Positions 1-11,129 of a stretch of DNA of 64,000 nucleotides are shown in pieces (position 1 is the stretch's first letter; each line of letters opens with the position of its first letter). The translations under genes and the position numbers were made by a program. The DNA is from Enterobacter asburiae (GTDB lineage: Bacteria; Pseudomonadota; Gammaproteobacteria; Enterobacterales; Enterobacteriaceae), in assembly GCF_007035645.1 (NCBI RefSeq), contig NZ_AP019632.1:620001-684000 (forward strand), given 5' to 3'. The notes below the pieces were generated by a model, which did not search any database, was not told the origin of the DNA, and worked only from the letters and a program-made list of their open reading frames with translations.

Positions 1-101
1 TTTTTCGGGTCAATCATTGGCGTTTCCCTTGATGGAAAAGTGTTAGTGTCCATTGTAGCGCGTCATGCCCGGGGTAAACAAAATTGTTTGATGCTTATGC
101 A

Positions 102-130
102 TTGCCCAGGATAATCAATAGCGTTATAGT
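102..130 (+). promoter_or_regulatory. Putative sigma-70 promoter of ribB
   Basis: A -35 element TTGCCC (102-107) and a -10 element TATAGT (125-130) are separated by exactly 17 bp. Transcription would start near 137, a few bases before the conserved start of the FMN riboswitch, which supports the call. No experimental start is known from the sequence alone. Confidence 0.55.
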
Positions 131-141
131 TATCTCGCTTA

Positions 142-287
142 TTCTCAGGGCGGGGCGAAATTCCCCACCGGCGGTAAATCAGCGTGACGCTGAAAGCCCG
201 CGAGCGCTTTGGGTGAATACTCAAAGGTCAGCAGATCCGGTGTAATTCCGGGGCCGACGGTTAGAGTCCGGATGGGAGAGAGTAACG
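142..287 (+). ncRNA. FMN riboswitch (RFN element)
   Basis: The leader carries the conserved RFN blocks in order: TTCTCAGGGCGGGG near 142, CCCCACCGGCGGTAAAT near 163, AGCCCGCGAGCG near 196, GGTCAGCAGATCCGGTG near 226 and GGATGGGAGAGAGTAACG near 270. This aptamer binds flavin mononucleotide and turns down riboflavin synthesis. It sits directly upstream of ribB, as in E. coli. A GC-rich inverted repeat around 294-312 may belong to the expression platform (inference). Confidence 0.95.
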
Positions 288-393
288 ATCAAGTCGGGCA
301 TGGGCCCGCTCACGTTATCTTTTTGCCGCTTATACGGCGCTCCTAAGACTGCCCTGATTCTGGTAACCATAATGTTAATGAGGTTTTTTTACC

Positions 394-1047
394 ATGAATC
401 AGACGCTACTTTCCTCTTTTGGCACTTCAACTCAACGTGTTGAACATGCACTGGATGCACTGCGCGAAGGCCGCGGTGTGATGGTGCTTGACGATGAAAA
501 CCGTGAAAACGAAGGCGACATGATTTTCGCCGCCGAAAACATGACCGTTGAACAGATGGCGCTGACCATCCGTCACGGCAGCGGCATCGTATGCCTGTGT
601 ATTACCGAAGATCGTCGTAAGCAGCTCGAGCTGCCGATGATGGTCGAAAACAACACCAGCGCCTTTGGTACCGGTTTTACCGTGACCATTGAAGCGGCGC
701 ATGGCGTGACCACAGGTGTGTCTGCGGCTGACCGTCTGACCACCGTACGTGCAGCGATTGCTGATGGTGCGAAGCCATCCGATCTGCACCGTCCAGGCCA
801 CGTCTTCCCACTGCGTGCGCAGGCGGGCGGCGTGTTGACCCGCGGTGGTCACACCGAAGCGACGATCGACCTGGTGACGCTGGCTGGCTTCAAACCTGCT
901 GGCGTGCTGTGCGAACTGACCAACGATGACGGCACCATGGCGCGCGCGCCGGAATGCATTACCTTTGCCCGCCTGCACAACATGCCGGTGGTCACGATTG
1001 AAGATCTGGTTGAGTATCGCCAGGCGCACGAGCGCAAAGCCAGCTGA
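394..1047 (+). CDS. ribB: 3,4-dihydroxy-2-butanone-4-phosphate synthase
   Basis: The cytoplasmic enzyme converts ribulose 5-phosphate to 3,4-dihydroxy-2-butanone 4-phosphate and formate, giving the four-carbon unit of riboflavin. The 217-residue protein has the full E. coli RibB length. It shows the acidic metal and substrate loop [16 protein letters not shown] (about 33-48), [14 protein letters not shown] and the HTEATIDL motif. It is the monofunctional form, without a RibA GTP cyclohydrolase domain. The start ATG follows a purine-rich AATGAGG stretch. The gene is monocistronic, controlled by the FMN riboswitch upstream, and ends at a strong bidirectional hairpin. Confidence 0.97.
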   Translation: MNQTLLSSFGTSTQRVEHALDALREGRGVMVLDDENRENEGDMIFAAENMTVEQMALTIRHGSGIVCLCITEDRRKQLELPMMVENNTSAFGTGFTVTIEAAHGVTTGVSAADRLTTVRAAIADGAKPSDLHRPGHVFPLRAQAGGVLTRGGHTEATIDLVTLAGFKPAGVLCELTNDDGTMARAPECITFARLHNMPVVTIEDLVEYRQAHERKAS

Positions 1048-1051
1048 AAAT

Positions 1052-1081
1052 AAAAACGCCGGGATATCCCGGCGTTTTTTT
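1052..1081. terminator. Bidirectional terminator ribB/zupT
   Basis: A perfect GC-rich stem (AACGCCGGGATATCCCGGCG type) is flanked by an A-run on the left and a T-run on the right, so it can end both the ribB transcript and the convergent zupT transcript. The T-run touches the zupT stop codon. Confidence 0.9.
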
Positions 1082-1853
1082 ACCCGATTCCTGCGGTCTG
1101 CAGGAGAACCAGACTTAATCCCATTACCGACATTCCGCACAGCACGCCATAGCTGGGGTTGTTGTTAGGATCGATCTCCTTCGCCAGCGGCATCAGTTCA
1201 TCCACCGAAAGCGCAACCATGATCCCGGCTACCGCGGCCATAATCGCCGCCATCACTACCGGAGAGACCAGACTACCGAGGATCAGCCAGGCCAGTACGC
1301 CGCCAAGGATTTCGGCCATCCCGGAAATCCCCGCCCAGAACACCGCGGTGCGTTTCGATCCCGTTGCGGCATACACGGGGCCGGCGACGGCCAGTCCTTC
1401 AGGAATATTGTGTAAGGCGACCGCCAGCGCGATGCCAAAGCCCATCTCAAGATTGCTGCTGGCCGTCACGTAGGTAGCGACCCCTTCCGGGAAGTTGTGC
1501 AGGCTGATGCCAAGCGTTAACAGCACGGCGGTACGCTTGATATTGCGCGGCATGGGCGTCACGTTTTTCTGCATTAAATCCTGAGGATGCGCGTGCGGTA
1601 GCATCCGATCGAGGGCAAAGTATCCCAGCAGGCCAAAGACAAACATGCCGTAGCCCAGCAGCGGAGACATGCCTTCTGTGCCCAACGCGGCAGGCAGCAT
1701 CTCCATCAGGGAGATGAGCAGCATGATCCCGGCAGCAAAGCCCAGTGAAAAGGCCAGTACGCGGTTAGAGGGCTTTTGGCCGAGCACGCCGAGGAGCGCA
1801 CCGATGAAGGTCGCGGCGCCCGCCAGTATGGTCAGGATCAGGGGGACTGACAT
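1080..1853 (-). CDS. zupT: ZIP-family zinc/divalent metal transporter ZupT
   Basis: This inner-membrane ZIP transporter imports zinc and, in E. coli, also iron, cobalt and manganese. The 257-residue protein is the E. coli length. It has about eight hydrophobic segments and the two paired metal-binding helices HNFPEG and HNIPEG that define the family. An AAGGAG ribosome site precedes the ATG at 1853. Unlike the weak, constitutive promoter described for E. coli zupT, a Fur-type box sits just upstream of this ribosome site, which suggests iron control here (inference). Confidence 0.95.
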   Translation of the reverse strand: MSVPLILTILAGAATFIGALLGVLGQKPSNRVLAFSLGFAAGIMLLISLMEMLPAALGTEGMSPLLGYGMFVFGLLGYFALDRMLPHAHPQDLMQKNVTPMPRNIKRTAVLLTLGISLHNFPEGVATYVTASSNLEMGFGIALAVALHNIPEGLAVAGPVYAATGSKRTAVFWAGISGMAEILGGVLAWLILGSLVSPVVMAAIMAAVAGIMVALSVDELMPLAKEIDPNNNPSYGVLCGMSVMGLSLVLLQTAGIG

Positions 1854-1866
1854 GCATTGCTCCTTA

Positions 1867-1881
1867 TGATAATCATTCTCA
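1867..1881 (-). promoter_or_regulatory. Putative Fur box upstream of zupT
   Basis: On the gene strand the site reads TGAGAATGATTATCA. It matches the 7-1-7 Fur palindrome TGATAATnATTATCA at 13 of 14 positions. It overlaps the expected promoter or 5' leader, about 14 bp from the start codon. Confidence 0.7.
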
Positions 1882-2064
1882 TTAATATAAATGATTCATT
1901 TCTGGCAAAGCGAGGGTGAAAACCCGGCTTTACACATTCCTTACATTCAAATTTCCTGATGATGATCTTCACGCTTATCTGCGTTCATCTTTGCCGGATT
2001 GCGCGTAATGTAGCACCATTAAATTGACACCTTCTGTAAGGATATCACCAAGACTTCTTCCCGT

Positions 2065-2838
2065 ATGCCAGCCCTGTTTTTAGGCCACGGTAGCCCTATG
2101 AACGTTCTGGAAGACAACGTCTATACCCGCGCCTGGCGTCATCTTGGCGAGACGTTGCCGCGTCCGAAAGCGATGGTGGTGGTGTCTGCACACTGGTTTA
2201 CCCGTGGGACGGGCGTTACCGCCATGGAAGCGCCAAAAACCATTCATGATTTTGGCGGCTTCCCGCAGGCGCTGTACGACACGCATTATCCGGCCCCCGG
2301 CTCGCCTGAGCTGGCGCAAAAGCTGGTAGAGTTGCTGGCACCTGTCCCTGTGACGCTGGATAAAGAAGCCTGGGGCTTTGACCATGGCTCCTGGGGCGTG
2401 CTGATTAAAATGTATCCTGACGCGGATATCCCGATGGTGCAGTTGAGTATCGACAGCACTAAACCGGCGGCCTGGCATCTGGAGGTGGGGCGCAAGCTGG
2501 CAACCCTGCGTGATGAAGGTATCATGCTGGTTGCGAGCGGCAACGTGGTGCATAACCTACGTACCGCACGCTGGCACGGTGAGAACACGCCGTACCCGTG
2601 GGCAACCTCTTTTAACGACTACGTTAAAGCGAACCTGACCTGGCAAGGCCCGGCTGAGGAGCATCCCCTGGTGAACTATCTGGATCATGATGGCGGTTCG
2701 CTCTCTAACCCGACGCCGGAACACTTCCTGCCGCTGCTGTACGTTCTTGGCGCGTGGGATGGTCAGGAGCCGGTGACGATCCCGGTCGACGGTATTGAGA
2801 TGGGTAGTCTGAGTATGCTGTCGGTGCAGATTGGGTAA
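2065..2838 (+). CDS. ygiD: 4,5-DOPA extradiol dioxygenase-like protein YgiD
   Basis: A cytoplasmic class III extradiol (LigB-type) dioxygenase family member; E. coli YgiD can cleave the aromatic ring of L-DOPA, with an unknown native substrate. Metal-ligand candidates are visible in LGHGSPMN, VSAHWF, WGFDHGSWG and NVVHNLR. The reported 257 residues start at the first ATG, but that ATG lies 22 nt past the only good ribosome site (AAGGAT, 2038-2043). The reading frame is open upstream. As recalled, E. coli YgiD has an ATG 12 nt after this ribosome site, where this sequence has AAG, so the true start is uncertain. Confidence 0.9.
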   Translation: MPALFLGHGSPMNVLEDNVYTRAWRHLGETLPRPKAMVVVSAHWFTRGTGVTAMEAPKTIHDFGGFPQALYDTHYPAPGSPELAQKLVELLAPVPVTLDKEAWGFDHGSWGVLIKMYPDADIPMVQLSIDSTKPAAWHLEVGRKLATLRDEGIMLVASGNVVHNLRTARWHGENTPYPWATSFNDYVKANLTWQGPAEEHPLVNYLDHDGGSLSNPTPEHFLPLLYVLGAWDGQEPVTIPVDGIEMGSLSMLSVQIG

Positions 2839-2845
2839 TAAAAGC

Positions 2846-2873
2846 AAAACGGCAACCTCAGGTTGCCGTTTTT
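2846..2873. terminator. Terminator after ygiD
   Basis: An 8-bp stem CGGCAACC/GGTTGCCG with a 3-nt loop is followed by a T-run and preceded by an A-run. It can serve both ygiD and the convergent ygiC side. Confidence 0.85.
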
Positions 2874-2880
2874 AGTGTTT

Positions 2881-2926
2881 GCACCCTCTCCCTGTGGGAG
2901 AGGGGCGGGGTGAGGGCATCAGGCCG
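2881..2926. repeat. Dispersed intergenic palindrome, copy 1
   Basis: The core CCCTCTCCC-TGTG-GGGAGAGGG is followed by GCGGGGTGAGGGCATCAGG. Similar copies occur in at least six other gaps of the window, always between genes. It resembles REP/BIME-type extragenic palindromes of enterobacteria. Confidence 0.75.
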
Positions 2927-2930
2927 CGGC

Positions 2931-4091
2931 CTATTCGACAAAGATGTGCGGATAAAAGCGTGACAGATCCTGCGTGATCAGCGCGCGATCTTCGCGAATG
3001 CCAATCCCGGCCGGTTGATCGTTGATAAGCCAGCTGCCAATCAGCGTATAGCTGTCGCCAAATTTCGGCAGCTGATAGAACTCCTGGACGATCATCCCTT
3101 CTTCGCCGTATGGCCCTTCAACCGCTTCCAGCGTCTTGCCGTTTTCGATAATCGAGACGTTTGCGCCTTCGCGGGAGAAGATCGGCTTAACAACGTATTT
3201 TTCCATTTGCGGGTAATCATCTTCCGCAAAATAGGCTGGCAGCAGGTTCGGGTGGTTCGGGAACATCTCCCAGAGCATCGGCAGCAGGGCTTTGTTAGAG
3301 ATGATGCTCTTCCAGGCCGGCTCCAGCCAGCGTACGCCAGCATCTTCCAGCTTGGTGGAGAACATCTCGCGCAGCATGTATTCCCACGGGTAGAGCTTGA
3401 ACAGGTTGCTTATCACCTGGTCCTGCATATCCGTAAACTGACCTTTTTCACCCAGGCCGATATCTTCGATATAGAGGAACTCGGTCGCCACTTCCGCTTC
3501 GGCGGCGCAGTCCTGCAGATACTGAACCGTGCCACGGTCTTCTTCCGTGTCGCGGCAGCAGGCGAGATGGAGCAGGTTAAAGCCATGCTGTTCGCGCAGC
3601 TCGGCAAAACGCTCAATCAGCTTTTCCTGCAGGCTGTTAAACTGGTCGCTGCCTTCCGGCAGGTTTCCGGCATTGGCCTGGTCTTCCAGCCAGATCCACT
3701 GGAAGAACGCCGCTTCATACAGAGAGGTTGGCGTATCGGCGTTGTTTTCCAGCAGCTTCGGTTCACCTTTGCCGTCCCACGCCAGATCCAGGCGAGAGTA
3801 AAGCGAAGGTTGATTCGTTCTCCACGACTGGCGCACAAAGCCCCAGGTGTGCTTCGGAATGCGGAACTTTGCCATCAGCTCGTCGCTGTCGATGACCTTT
3901 TCCACGACCTTCAGGCACATCTGGTGCAGCTCGGCCGTCACCTCTTCCAGTTTTTCCACCTGAGCCAGCGTGAGCTTGTAATAGGCGTCTTCACACCAGT
4001 ACGGCTCGCCGTACATGGTGTGGAAGTTAAAACCGTACTCGGTGGCTTTTTCGCGCCAGTCCGGGCGCTCGGTGATACTGACTCGTTCCAT
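2931..4091 (-). CDS. ygiC: Glutathionylspermidine synthase-like protein YgiC
   Basis: An ATP-grasp protein of the glutathionylspermidine synthase C-terminal family, predicted to ligate an amine or peptide to a carboxylate. The physiological substrate is not known. The 386 residues equal E. coli YgiC. Family features include the [12 protein letters not shown] loop (about 114-125), the [11 protein letters not shown] nucleotide-binding stretch, and IVQEFYQLP with [11 protein letters not shown] near the C-terminus. There is no amidase domain, unlike the true Gss encoded at 48871. It lies 2 nt after ygiB and is the last gene of the tolC-ygiB-ygiC unit. Confidence 0.93.
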   Translation of the reverse strand: MERVSITERPDWREKATEYGFNFHTMYGEPYWCEDAYYKLTLAQVEKLEEVTAELHQMCLKVVEKVIDSDELMAKFRIPKHTWGFVRQSWRTNQPSLYSRLDLAWDGKGEPKLLENNADTPTSLYEAAFFQWIWLEDQANAGNLPEGSDQFNSLQEKLIERFAELREQHGFNLLHLACCRDTEEDRGTVQYLQDCAAEAEVATEFLYIEDIGLGEKGQFTDMQDQVISNLFKLYPWEYMLREMFSTKLEDAGVRWLEPAWKSIISNKALLPMLWEMFPNHPNLLPAYFAEDDYPQMEKYVVKPIFSREGANVSIIENGKTLEAVEGPYGEEGMIVQEFYQLPKFGDSYTLIGSWLINDQPAGIGIREDRALITQDLSRFYPHIFVE

Positions 4092-4093
4092 GA

Positions 4094-4762
4094 TCAGCCG
4101 CCCATTGAGCGAGTAGAGGAGGTGCCTGTCGCACTACGCTGCATGCTGGTCTGCTTCGCCACAGATTCACCAAACCCGCCGCGGGTGATGGTGCTGGTGG
4201 TCGCAGGCTTCGGCGCCATCGCCGTTTTCGGAACGTTCACGGTGCGGCCAGGGGTCGCTGCGCCGTAGCCTTTGCCGCTGGCATCGGTATATTGACCGTA
4301 AGCCGGGCTGGCCGGGTTTTTCGAGCTAAACAGCGGCTGCTGCTGGTAGCCCGCACCGCCGCCCATCAGACGACCCATCATGTAGCCTGCCATCAGCGGC
4401 ATCCAGAAGCTGCCGCTGGACTGAGCCTGCGCCTGATTTTCAGGTGCGGTGCCTGCCTGAGCCGGTGCCTGCTGGCACTGACCTTCACCAAACTCCGCCA
4501 CGCAGTCTTCGCGTGAGGCATATTTCGGCGCAGTACGTTCCGCTTCTTTCAGAGCGCTGGTGTAAGCCGTTTTACATTCGGCGGCTTTGCCGGTTGCGGC
4601 GGAGCAGTCGTCTGCGTTTTGATACAGCGAAACCGTTTCGTCATTTTTCTCACAGCCTGCCAGCATAAAGACAGCCGTGACCGCCAGCGCAACAGGGGTG
4701 AGGTGACGCGCGTTCCAGCTCTTGCGGAACGAAGCGTGATTTATGGATTTTGTCCGTTTCAT
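4094..4762 (-). CDS. ygiB: DUF1190 family protein YgiB
   Basis: A 222-residue protein matching E. coli YgiB (223). Residues 20-38 form a signal/membrane segment ending in a lipobox-like LAGC, so it is probably an envelope lipoprotein. The middle has [10 protein letters not shown] and the C-terminus is rich in Ser, Thr and Gly. Its function is unknown. The start at 4762 has a GGAAGA ribosome site 7 nt upstream; a longer in-frame reading to 4927 runs through the intergenic repeat and is not credible. It is co-transcribed with tolC and ygiC in E. coli, and spacing here supports the same. Confidence 0.93.
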   Translation of the reverse strand: MKRTKSINHASFRKSWNARHLTPVALAVTAVFMLAGCEKNDETVSLYQNADDCSAATGKAAECKTAYTSALKEAERTAPKYASREDCVAEFGEGQCQQAPAQAGTAPENQAQAQSSGSFWMPLMAGYMMGRLMGGGAGYQQQPLFSSKNPASPAYGQYTDASGKGYGAATPGRTVNVPKTAMAPKPATTSTITRGGFGESVAKQTSMQRSATGTSSTRSMGG

Positions 4763-4886
4763 GTTTGTCTTCCAGGACCCAGTGGTAATAACGCTCAGGA
4801 TAGAGGATGAGTGGTTGAAAATGAAGCGAAGAGGGGCGGAATCAGGGGGATCTTTACGTTGGCTTACGTTCGGATGTGATTCAGAT

Positions 4887-4933
4887 GCGCCCCTCTCCCT
4901 GTGGGAGAGGGGCGGGGTGGAGGGCATCAGGCC
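4887..4933. repeat. Dispersed intergenic palindrome, copy 2
   Basis: A nearly identical copy of the element at 2881, with core CCCTCTCCCTGTGGGAGAGG followed by a GGGGTGGAGGGCATCAGGCC tail. It lies between tolC and ygiB inside a presumed operon, so the hairpin may attenuate or stabilise the mRNA (inference). Confidence 0.75.
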
Positions 4934-4954
4934 GCAGTGGGCCTGATAACACTC

Positions 4955-6433
4955 TTAGTTACGGAACGGATTATTGCCTTTGCTGGCGGATGTAGTGGTA
5001 CGCGCAGCGGCCGGCTGTGCCGCAGGGGTGCTGCTGTTAGCGTTGAAGTTATCAACCGCGGCAACCTGCTCCGGGTTCTCCGGCGCAACGCTGTCCGGAG
5101 AGGTGGAGACCGGTTTGCCCAGTGCGCTGTTCAGCATCTGCAGATCCTGCTCGTTCAGCGTACCCAGAGCCTGTTTGATGTTCAGCTGGTTAATCAGGTA
5201 CTGGTAACGCGCGCTTGAGAGCTGCTGTTTCGCGTTGTACAGCGTGGTGGTCGCGTCGAGCACGTCAACGATAGTACGTGTACCGACCGAGTAGCCCGCT
5301 TCCATCGCGTCCAGAGAGCTCTGTGCAGACACAACGGCCTGTTTATAGGCGTTGATGCTGCTGATCGAGGCATTCACGTTGTTAAAGGAGGAACGCACGG
5401 TCTGCACCACGTTGCGGTGGGCGCTTTCCAGCTGCTCGCTCGCGCCAACAAAGTTGTACTGCGCCTGTTTCACCTGAGAGTTGACCTGACCGCCCTGATA
5501 CAGCGGCAGGGAGAAGCTCAGACCCACTTTATTCTGACCCATATTGCTGTCGTCATACTGGGACGTATTGGTTTTAGAGCCGCTATAGGACGTATCAGAG
5601 ACACCGGTAGACGCGCTCAGGCTCAGGGTTGGCAGATGACCGTCCTGCGCCTGACGAATTTGCTCGCGGGCCAGGTCCTGGCTCAGACGCGCCTGCAGCA
5701 AACTCAGGTTGCGGTTTTCCGCCTCTTTCAGCAGGGCGTTAACGGCCTGCGGTTTATCCGTTTTAAAGCTGTCCACGTTCAGCGACGCCAGCTCAGGATA
5801 GTAATTCCCGGTGACCTGACGCAGGGATTCCAGCGCGTTGTCGAGGTTGTTACGCGCGGTCACTTCGTTAGCCAGCACGGTGTCGTACTGTGAACGGGCG
5901 TTCTGCACGTCGGTGATCGCGACCAGGCCCACGTTGAAACGCTGGGTGGTTTGATCTAACTGGCGGTAAATCGCCTGTTTCTGCGCTTCGGTGTAGGAGA
6001 GTGCGTCAATCGCGCTCAGCACGTTGAAGTACGCCGTGGCAGTGTTCAGGATCAGCGTCTGCTGGTCGGTCTGATAGGTCACATCCTGAATACCCGCACT
6101 CTTTTCCTGCAGGGTCAGGGCGCGCCATTTGGACATATCAAACAGCGTCTGTGTCAATTGCAGTGAGGCGCTGGTAGCATTGGAGTTTACGCCGTTAGCG
6201 TCGCGGAAACCGTTGCTGTAGGTATAATCTGCACCTAAACCTAACTGTGGCAGCAAGGGGCTACGCGCTTCGTTAATCTTTTCAAACGCAGCATCACGAT
6301 CGGCCGCTGATTTACGTAAATCAGGGTTGCCCAGACGTGCCTGCTGGTAGACCTGTAACAGGTTTTCCGCCTGGCTCATTGCACTGAAGCCCGTCAGGCT
6401 CAGGCCGATAAGGATGGGGAGCAATTTCTTCAT
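4955..6433 (-). CDS. tolC: Outer-membrane efflux channel TolC
   Basis: TolC is the trimeric outer-membrane exit duct for AcrAB-type multidrug pumps, type I secretion and siderophore export. The 492-residue precursor closely follows E. coli TolC (493). It has a signal peptide ending near SQA, the two internally repeated OEP domains and the conserved NPFRN C-terminus. Two ATGs are in frame at 6439 and 6433. The AAGGA ribosome site abuts the first and stands 6 nt from the second, so 6433 is chosen. A marbox lies 85-103 bp upstream. The C-terminal tail is rich in Ala, Thr and Ser and differs most from E. coli. Confidence 0.97.
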   Translation of the reverse strand: MKKLLPILIGLSLTGFSAMSQAENLLQVYQQARLGNPDLRKSAADRDAAFEKINEARSPLLPQLGLGADYTYSNGFRDANGVNSNATSASLQLTQTLFDMSKWRALTLQEKSAGIQDVTYQTDQQTLILNTATAYFNVLSAIDALSYTEAQKQAIYRQLDQTTQRFNVGLVAITDVQNARSQYDTVLANEVTARNNLDNALESLRQVTGNYYPELASLNVDSFKTDKPQAVNALLKEAENRNLSLLQARLSQDLAREQIRQAQDGHLPTLSLSASTGVSDTSYSGSKTNTSQYDDSNMGQNKVGLSFSLPLYQGGQVNSQVKQAQYNFVGASEQLESAHRNVVQTVRSSFNNVNASISSINAYKQAVVSAQSSLDAMEAGYSVGTRTIVDVLDATTTLYNAKQQLSSARYQYLINQLNIKQALGTLNEQDLQMLNSALGKPVSTSPDSVAPENPEQVAAVDNFNANSSTPAAQPAAARTTTSASKGNNPFRN

Positions 6434-6517
6434 TTGCATTCCTTGTTGTGAAGCAGTATTAGCGCTGATCTAATTAAAAAATAATTGCCGATTCTAACAG
6501 AATCTTCCATACCAAAA

Positions 6518-6536
6518 GGTTGGCGTAACGTGCCAT
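6518..6536 (-). promoter_or_regulatory. Putative marbox (MarA/SoxS/Rob site) of tolC
   Basis: On the tolC strand the site reads ATGGCACGTTACGCCAACC. It fits the marbox consensus AYnGCACnnWnnRYYAAAY at all but one defined position. Marbox control of tolC is established in E. coli, so it should respond to antibiotic and redox stress. Confidence 0.7.
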
Positions 6537-6637
6537 CTGGCGGTAATTTGCACCAATCTACCATATAGCCTTACAAACGGCAGCCAAACAGCCTTGAAAT
6601 TCACAATTTCATCACCATTGCTACCAGGACTCGACTC

Positions 6638-7270
6638 ATGCAAAAACCAGAAAAGTTGCCCGTGACATTCGCCAAAAACGATGTAGAAATTATTGCACGA
6701 GAAACGCTTTATAGCGGTTTTTTTTCAATGGATCTTTACCGTTTCAGGCATCGCCTGTTTAACGGGGAAATGAGCGGCGAAATCAGACGCGAAATTTTTG
6801 AGCGCGGGCATGCGGCAGTCTTGCTACCCTTTGACCCAGTGCGTGACGAAGTTGTGCTGGTGGAGCAGATCCGCATCGCCGCTTATGACGTCAGTGAGAG
6901 CCCGTGGCTGCTGGAGATGGTGGCCGGGATGATCGAAGAAGGTGAGTCTGTTGAAGACGTCGCCCGTCGCGAGGCGCTGGAAGAGGCCGGACTGGTGGTG
7001 GGCCGTACAAAACCGGTGCTGAGCTATCTGGCAAGCCCGGGCGGTACCAGCGAGCGCTTGTCCATAATGGTGGGCGAAGTGGACGCCACGACGGCGGAAG
7101 GGATCCACGGTCTGGCAGATGAAAACGAAGATATTCGGGTTCATGTGGTGAGCCGGGAACAGGCTTATCAGTGGGTAGAAGAGGGGAAAATCGACAACGC
7201 AGCGTCTGTCATCGCCCTGCAATGGCTTCAGCTGCATTATCAGACATTACGAAACGAGTGGAAAAAATGA
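6638..7270 (+). CDS. nudF: ADP-ribose pyrophosphatase (Nudix)
   Basis: The enzyme hydrolyses ADP-ribose to AMP and ribose 5-phosphate in the cytoplasm. The 210-residue protein has a complete Nudix box at residues 97-119 (begins GMIEEGE, ends REALEEAGL), with the metal-binding glutamates in place. The downstream SPGGTSE loop is typical of this subfamily. It is divergent from tolC and begins the nudF-yqiB-cpdA-yqiA-parE run. Its stop overlaps the yqiB start (ATGA), which indicates translational coupling. Confidence 0.95.
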   Translation: MQKPEKLPVTFAKNDVEIIARETLYSGFFSMDLYRFRHRLFNGEMSGEIRREIFERGHAAVLLPFDPVRDEVVLVEQIRIAAYDVSESPWLLEMVAGMIEEGESVEDVARREALEEAGLVVGRTKPVLSYLASPGGTSERLSIMVGEVDATTAEGIHGLADENEDIRVHVVSREQAYQWVEEGKIDNAASVIALQWLQLHYQTLRNEWKK

Positions 7271-7689
7271 AGCGCTATACGCCTGACTTCCCAGAAATGA
7301 TGCGCCTGTGCGAAACCAATTTCGCACAGTTGCGCCGCCTGCTGCCGCGAAACGACGCACCCGGCGAAACGGTAAGCTATCAGGTGAGCAACGCGCAGTA
7401 TCGGTTAACGATAACAGAATCAACGCGCTACACTACGCTGGTGGAGATTGAGCAAACGGCACCCAGCATTAGCTACTGGAGCCTGCCGTCGATGACGGTG
7501 CGCCTCTATCACGACGCGATGGTCGCTGAAGTGTGTTCAAGCCAGCAGATCTTTCGCTTCAAGGCGCGGTATGATTACCCGAATAAAAAGTTGCATCAAC
7601 GCGACGAAAAGCATCAAATTAACCAGTTTTTAGCCGACTGGCTAAGATATTGTTTAGCACATGGAGCAATGGCGATTCCGGTTTGTTAG
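7267..7689 (+). CDS. yqiB: DUF1249 family protein YqiB
   Basis: A 140-residue soluble protein, the same size as E. coli YqiB, with unknown function. It is Arg- and Tyr-rich and carries the conserved block [13 protein letters not shown] with [15 protein letters not shown] near the C-terminus. The start overlaps the nudF stop by 4 nt and cpdA follows after 27 nt. The conserved position between nudF and cpdA suggests a role in the same transcript, but nothing in the sequence shows a catalytic motif. Confidence 0.92.
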   Translation: MKRYTPDFPEMMRLCETNFAQLRRLLPRNDAPGETVSYQVSNAQYRLTITESTRYTTLVEIEQTAPSISYWSLPSMTVRLYHDAMVAEVCSSQQIFRFKARYDYPNKKLHQRDEKHQINQFLADWLRYCLAHGAMAIPVC

Positions 7690-7716
7690 CGTCATAAACC
7701 TACCTAAGGACACCAT

Positions 7717-8544
7717 TTGGAAAGCCTGTTGAACCTGACTGTTGCTGGTGGGGCGCCAGTCAGGATATTACAAATCACCGATACCCACCTTTTTGCCGAA
7801 AAGCATGAAACGCTACTGGGGGTCAACACCTGGGAGAGTTATCAGGCGGTACTTAGCGCCATTCACGCTGAAAACCGTGCATGCGATCTGATTGTCGCAA
7901 CGGGCGATCTGGCGCAGGATCAGTCCTCCGCGGCCTACCAGCATTTTGCTGAAGGCATCGCGAGCTTTAGCGTGCCTTGCGTCTGGCTGCCAGGAAACCA
8001 TGACTTCCAGCCCGCCATGTACAGCTCTCTTCAGGATGCGGGGATTTCTCCGGCGAAATGTGTTTTTGCGGGTGAACAGTGGCAGATCCTGCTGCTCGAT
8101 AGCCAGGTATTTGGCGTCCCGCACGGTGAGTTAAGCGAGTTTCAGCTCGACTGGCTTGAGACCAAACTGGCTGCTGAACCTGAACGTCACACGCTGCTGT
8201 TGCTTCATCATCATCCTCTGCCGGCGGGCTGCAGCTGGCTCGATCAGCACAGCCTGCGCAACTCCGCAGCGCTGGATCGCGTGCTGGCGAAATTCCCACG
8301 GGTGAAAAATCTGCTGTGTGGACATATTCATCAGGAACAGGATCTCGACTGGAACGGACGCCGCATGCTGGCGACGCCGTCGACCTGCGTTCAGTTTAAG
8401 CCGCACTGCGCCAACTTTACGCTGGATACCATCGCGCCAGGCTGGCGCTGGCTGGAACTGCATGCCGACGGCACGCTGACCACGGAAGTCTGCCGTTTGA
8501 CCGGTGCAAAATTCCGCCCGGATACCGCTTCAGAAGGCTATTGA
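7717..8544 (+). CDS. cpdA: 3',5'-cyclic-AMP phosphodiesterase CpdA
   Basis: CpdA hydrolyses cAMP to 5'-AMP and so tunes catabolite control through Crp. The 275 residues equal the E. coli enzyme. All calcineurin-type metallophosphatase motifs are present: [30 protein letters not shown] and CGHIHQE. The start is TTG, as in E. coli, placed by an AAGGA ribosome site 6 nt upstream. Its stop codon overlaps the yqiA start by 1 nt (TGATG). Confidence 0.96.
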   Translation: MESLLNLTVAGGAPVRILQITDTHLFAEKHETLLGVNTWESYQAVLSAIHAENRACDLIVATGDLAQDQSSAAYQHFAEGIASFSVPCVWLPGNHDFQPAMYSSLQDAGISPAKCVFAGEQWQILLLDSQVFGVPHGELSEFQLDWLETKLAAEPERHTLLLLHHHPLPAGCSWLDQHSLRNSAALDRVLAKFPRVKNLLCGHIHQEQDLDWNGRRMLATPSTCVQFKPHCANFTLDTIAPGWRWLELHADGTLTTEVCRLTGAKFRPDTASEGY

Positions 8545-9125
8545 TGTCTACGCTCCTTTATCTGCACGGATTCAACAGCTCGCCGCGCTCTGCAAAAGCG
8601 ACACAGTTTCGCCAGTGGCTGAGCGAGCATCACCCCGACGTTGAGATGATTATCCCGCAGCTGCCGCCTTACCCGGCAGAGGCCGCGGAGATGCTGGAAT
8701 CTATTGTGCTTGCGCACGGCGGCGAAACCTTCGGTGTGGTCGGTTCATCCCTGGGCGGGTACTACGCCACCTGGCTCTCACAATGCTTCATGCTGCCCGC
8801 CGTTGTGGTTAATCCGGCGGTACGGCCATTTGAGCTGCTGAGGGACTTTCTTGGCGAAAACGAGAACCCCTACACCGGGCAGCAATATGTGCTAGAGTCA
8901 CGCCATATTTACGATCTCAAAGTTATGCAGGTCGACCCGCTTGAGGCACCGGATCTCATCTGGCTGCTGCAACAGACGGGTGATGAAGTGCTGGATTACC
9001 GCCAGGCAGTGGCGTATTACGCCTCCTGCCGCCAGACTATAGAAGAGGGCGGAAACCATGCTTTCACGGGCTTTGAGAATCATTTCACCCAGATTGTCGA
9101 TTTTCTTGGACTGCACAGCCACTGA
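8544..9125 (+). CDS. yqiA: Esterase YqiA (alpha/beta hydrolase)
   Basis: A 193-residue alpha/beta hydrolase of the UPF0227/YqiA family. E. coli YqiA hydrolyses palmitoyl-CoA and short p-nitrophenyl esters in vitro. It shows the oxyanion YLHGFNSSP start, the nucleophile elbow GSSLGG (about 69-74), an acidic residue in TGDEVLDY and the catalytic His in GGNHAF. The ATG overlaps the cpdA stop. parE follows after 28 nt, as in E. coli. Confidence 0.94.
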   Translation: MSTLLYLHGFNSSPRSAKATQFRQWLSEHHPDVEMIIPQLPPYPAEAAEMLESIVLAHGGETFGVVGSSLGGYYATWLSQCFMLPAVVVNPAVRPFELLRDFLGENENPYTGQQYVLESRHIYDLKVMQVDPLEAPDLIWLLQQTGDEVLDYRQAVAYYASCRQTIEEGGNHAFTGFENHFTQIVDFLGLHSH

Positions 9126-9150
9126 CAATCAATGCGAATTGCTAGTTTAA

Positions 9151-11046
<1,896 letters not shown>

Positions 11047-11127
11047 TGCCCTCACCCTAACCCTCTCCCGCCGGGAGAGGGAATGGATCGTAGGCCCGGT
11101 AAGCGTTAGCGCCACCGGGCTTTTTTA
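11047..11127. repeat. Dispersed palindrome plus REP-like terminator after parE
   Basis: Two hairpins lie back to back. The first is the CCCTCACCCTAACCCTCTCC-type repeat with GGGAGAGGG (about 11047-11083). The second is a GTAGGCCCGGTAAGCG/CGCCACCGGGC REP-like stem with a T-run (11091-11127). The second probably terminates parE and abuts the end of the convergent receptor gene. Confidence 0.7.
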
Positions 11128-11129
11128 CA

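Noticed and set aside
3015..4268. A 417-codon open frame antisense to ygiC
   Set aside because: A shadow of a GC-rich gene; composition and lack of motifs mark it as non-coding.
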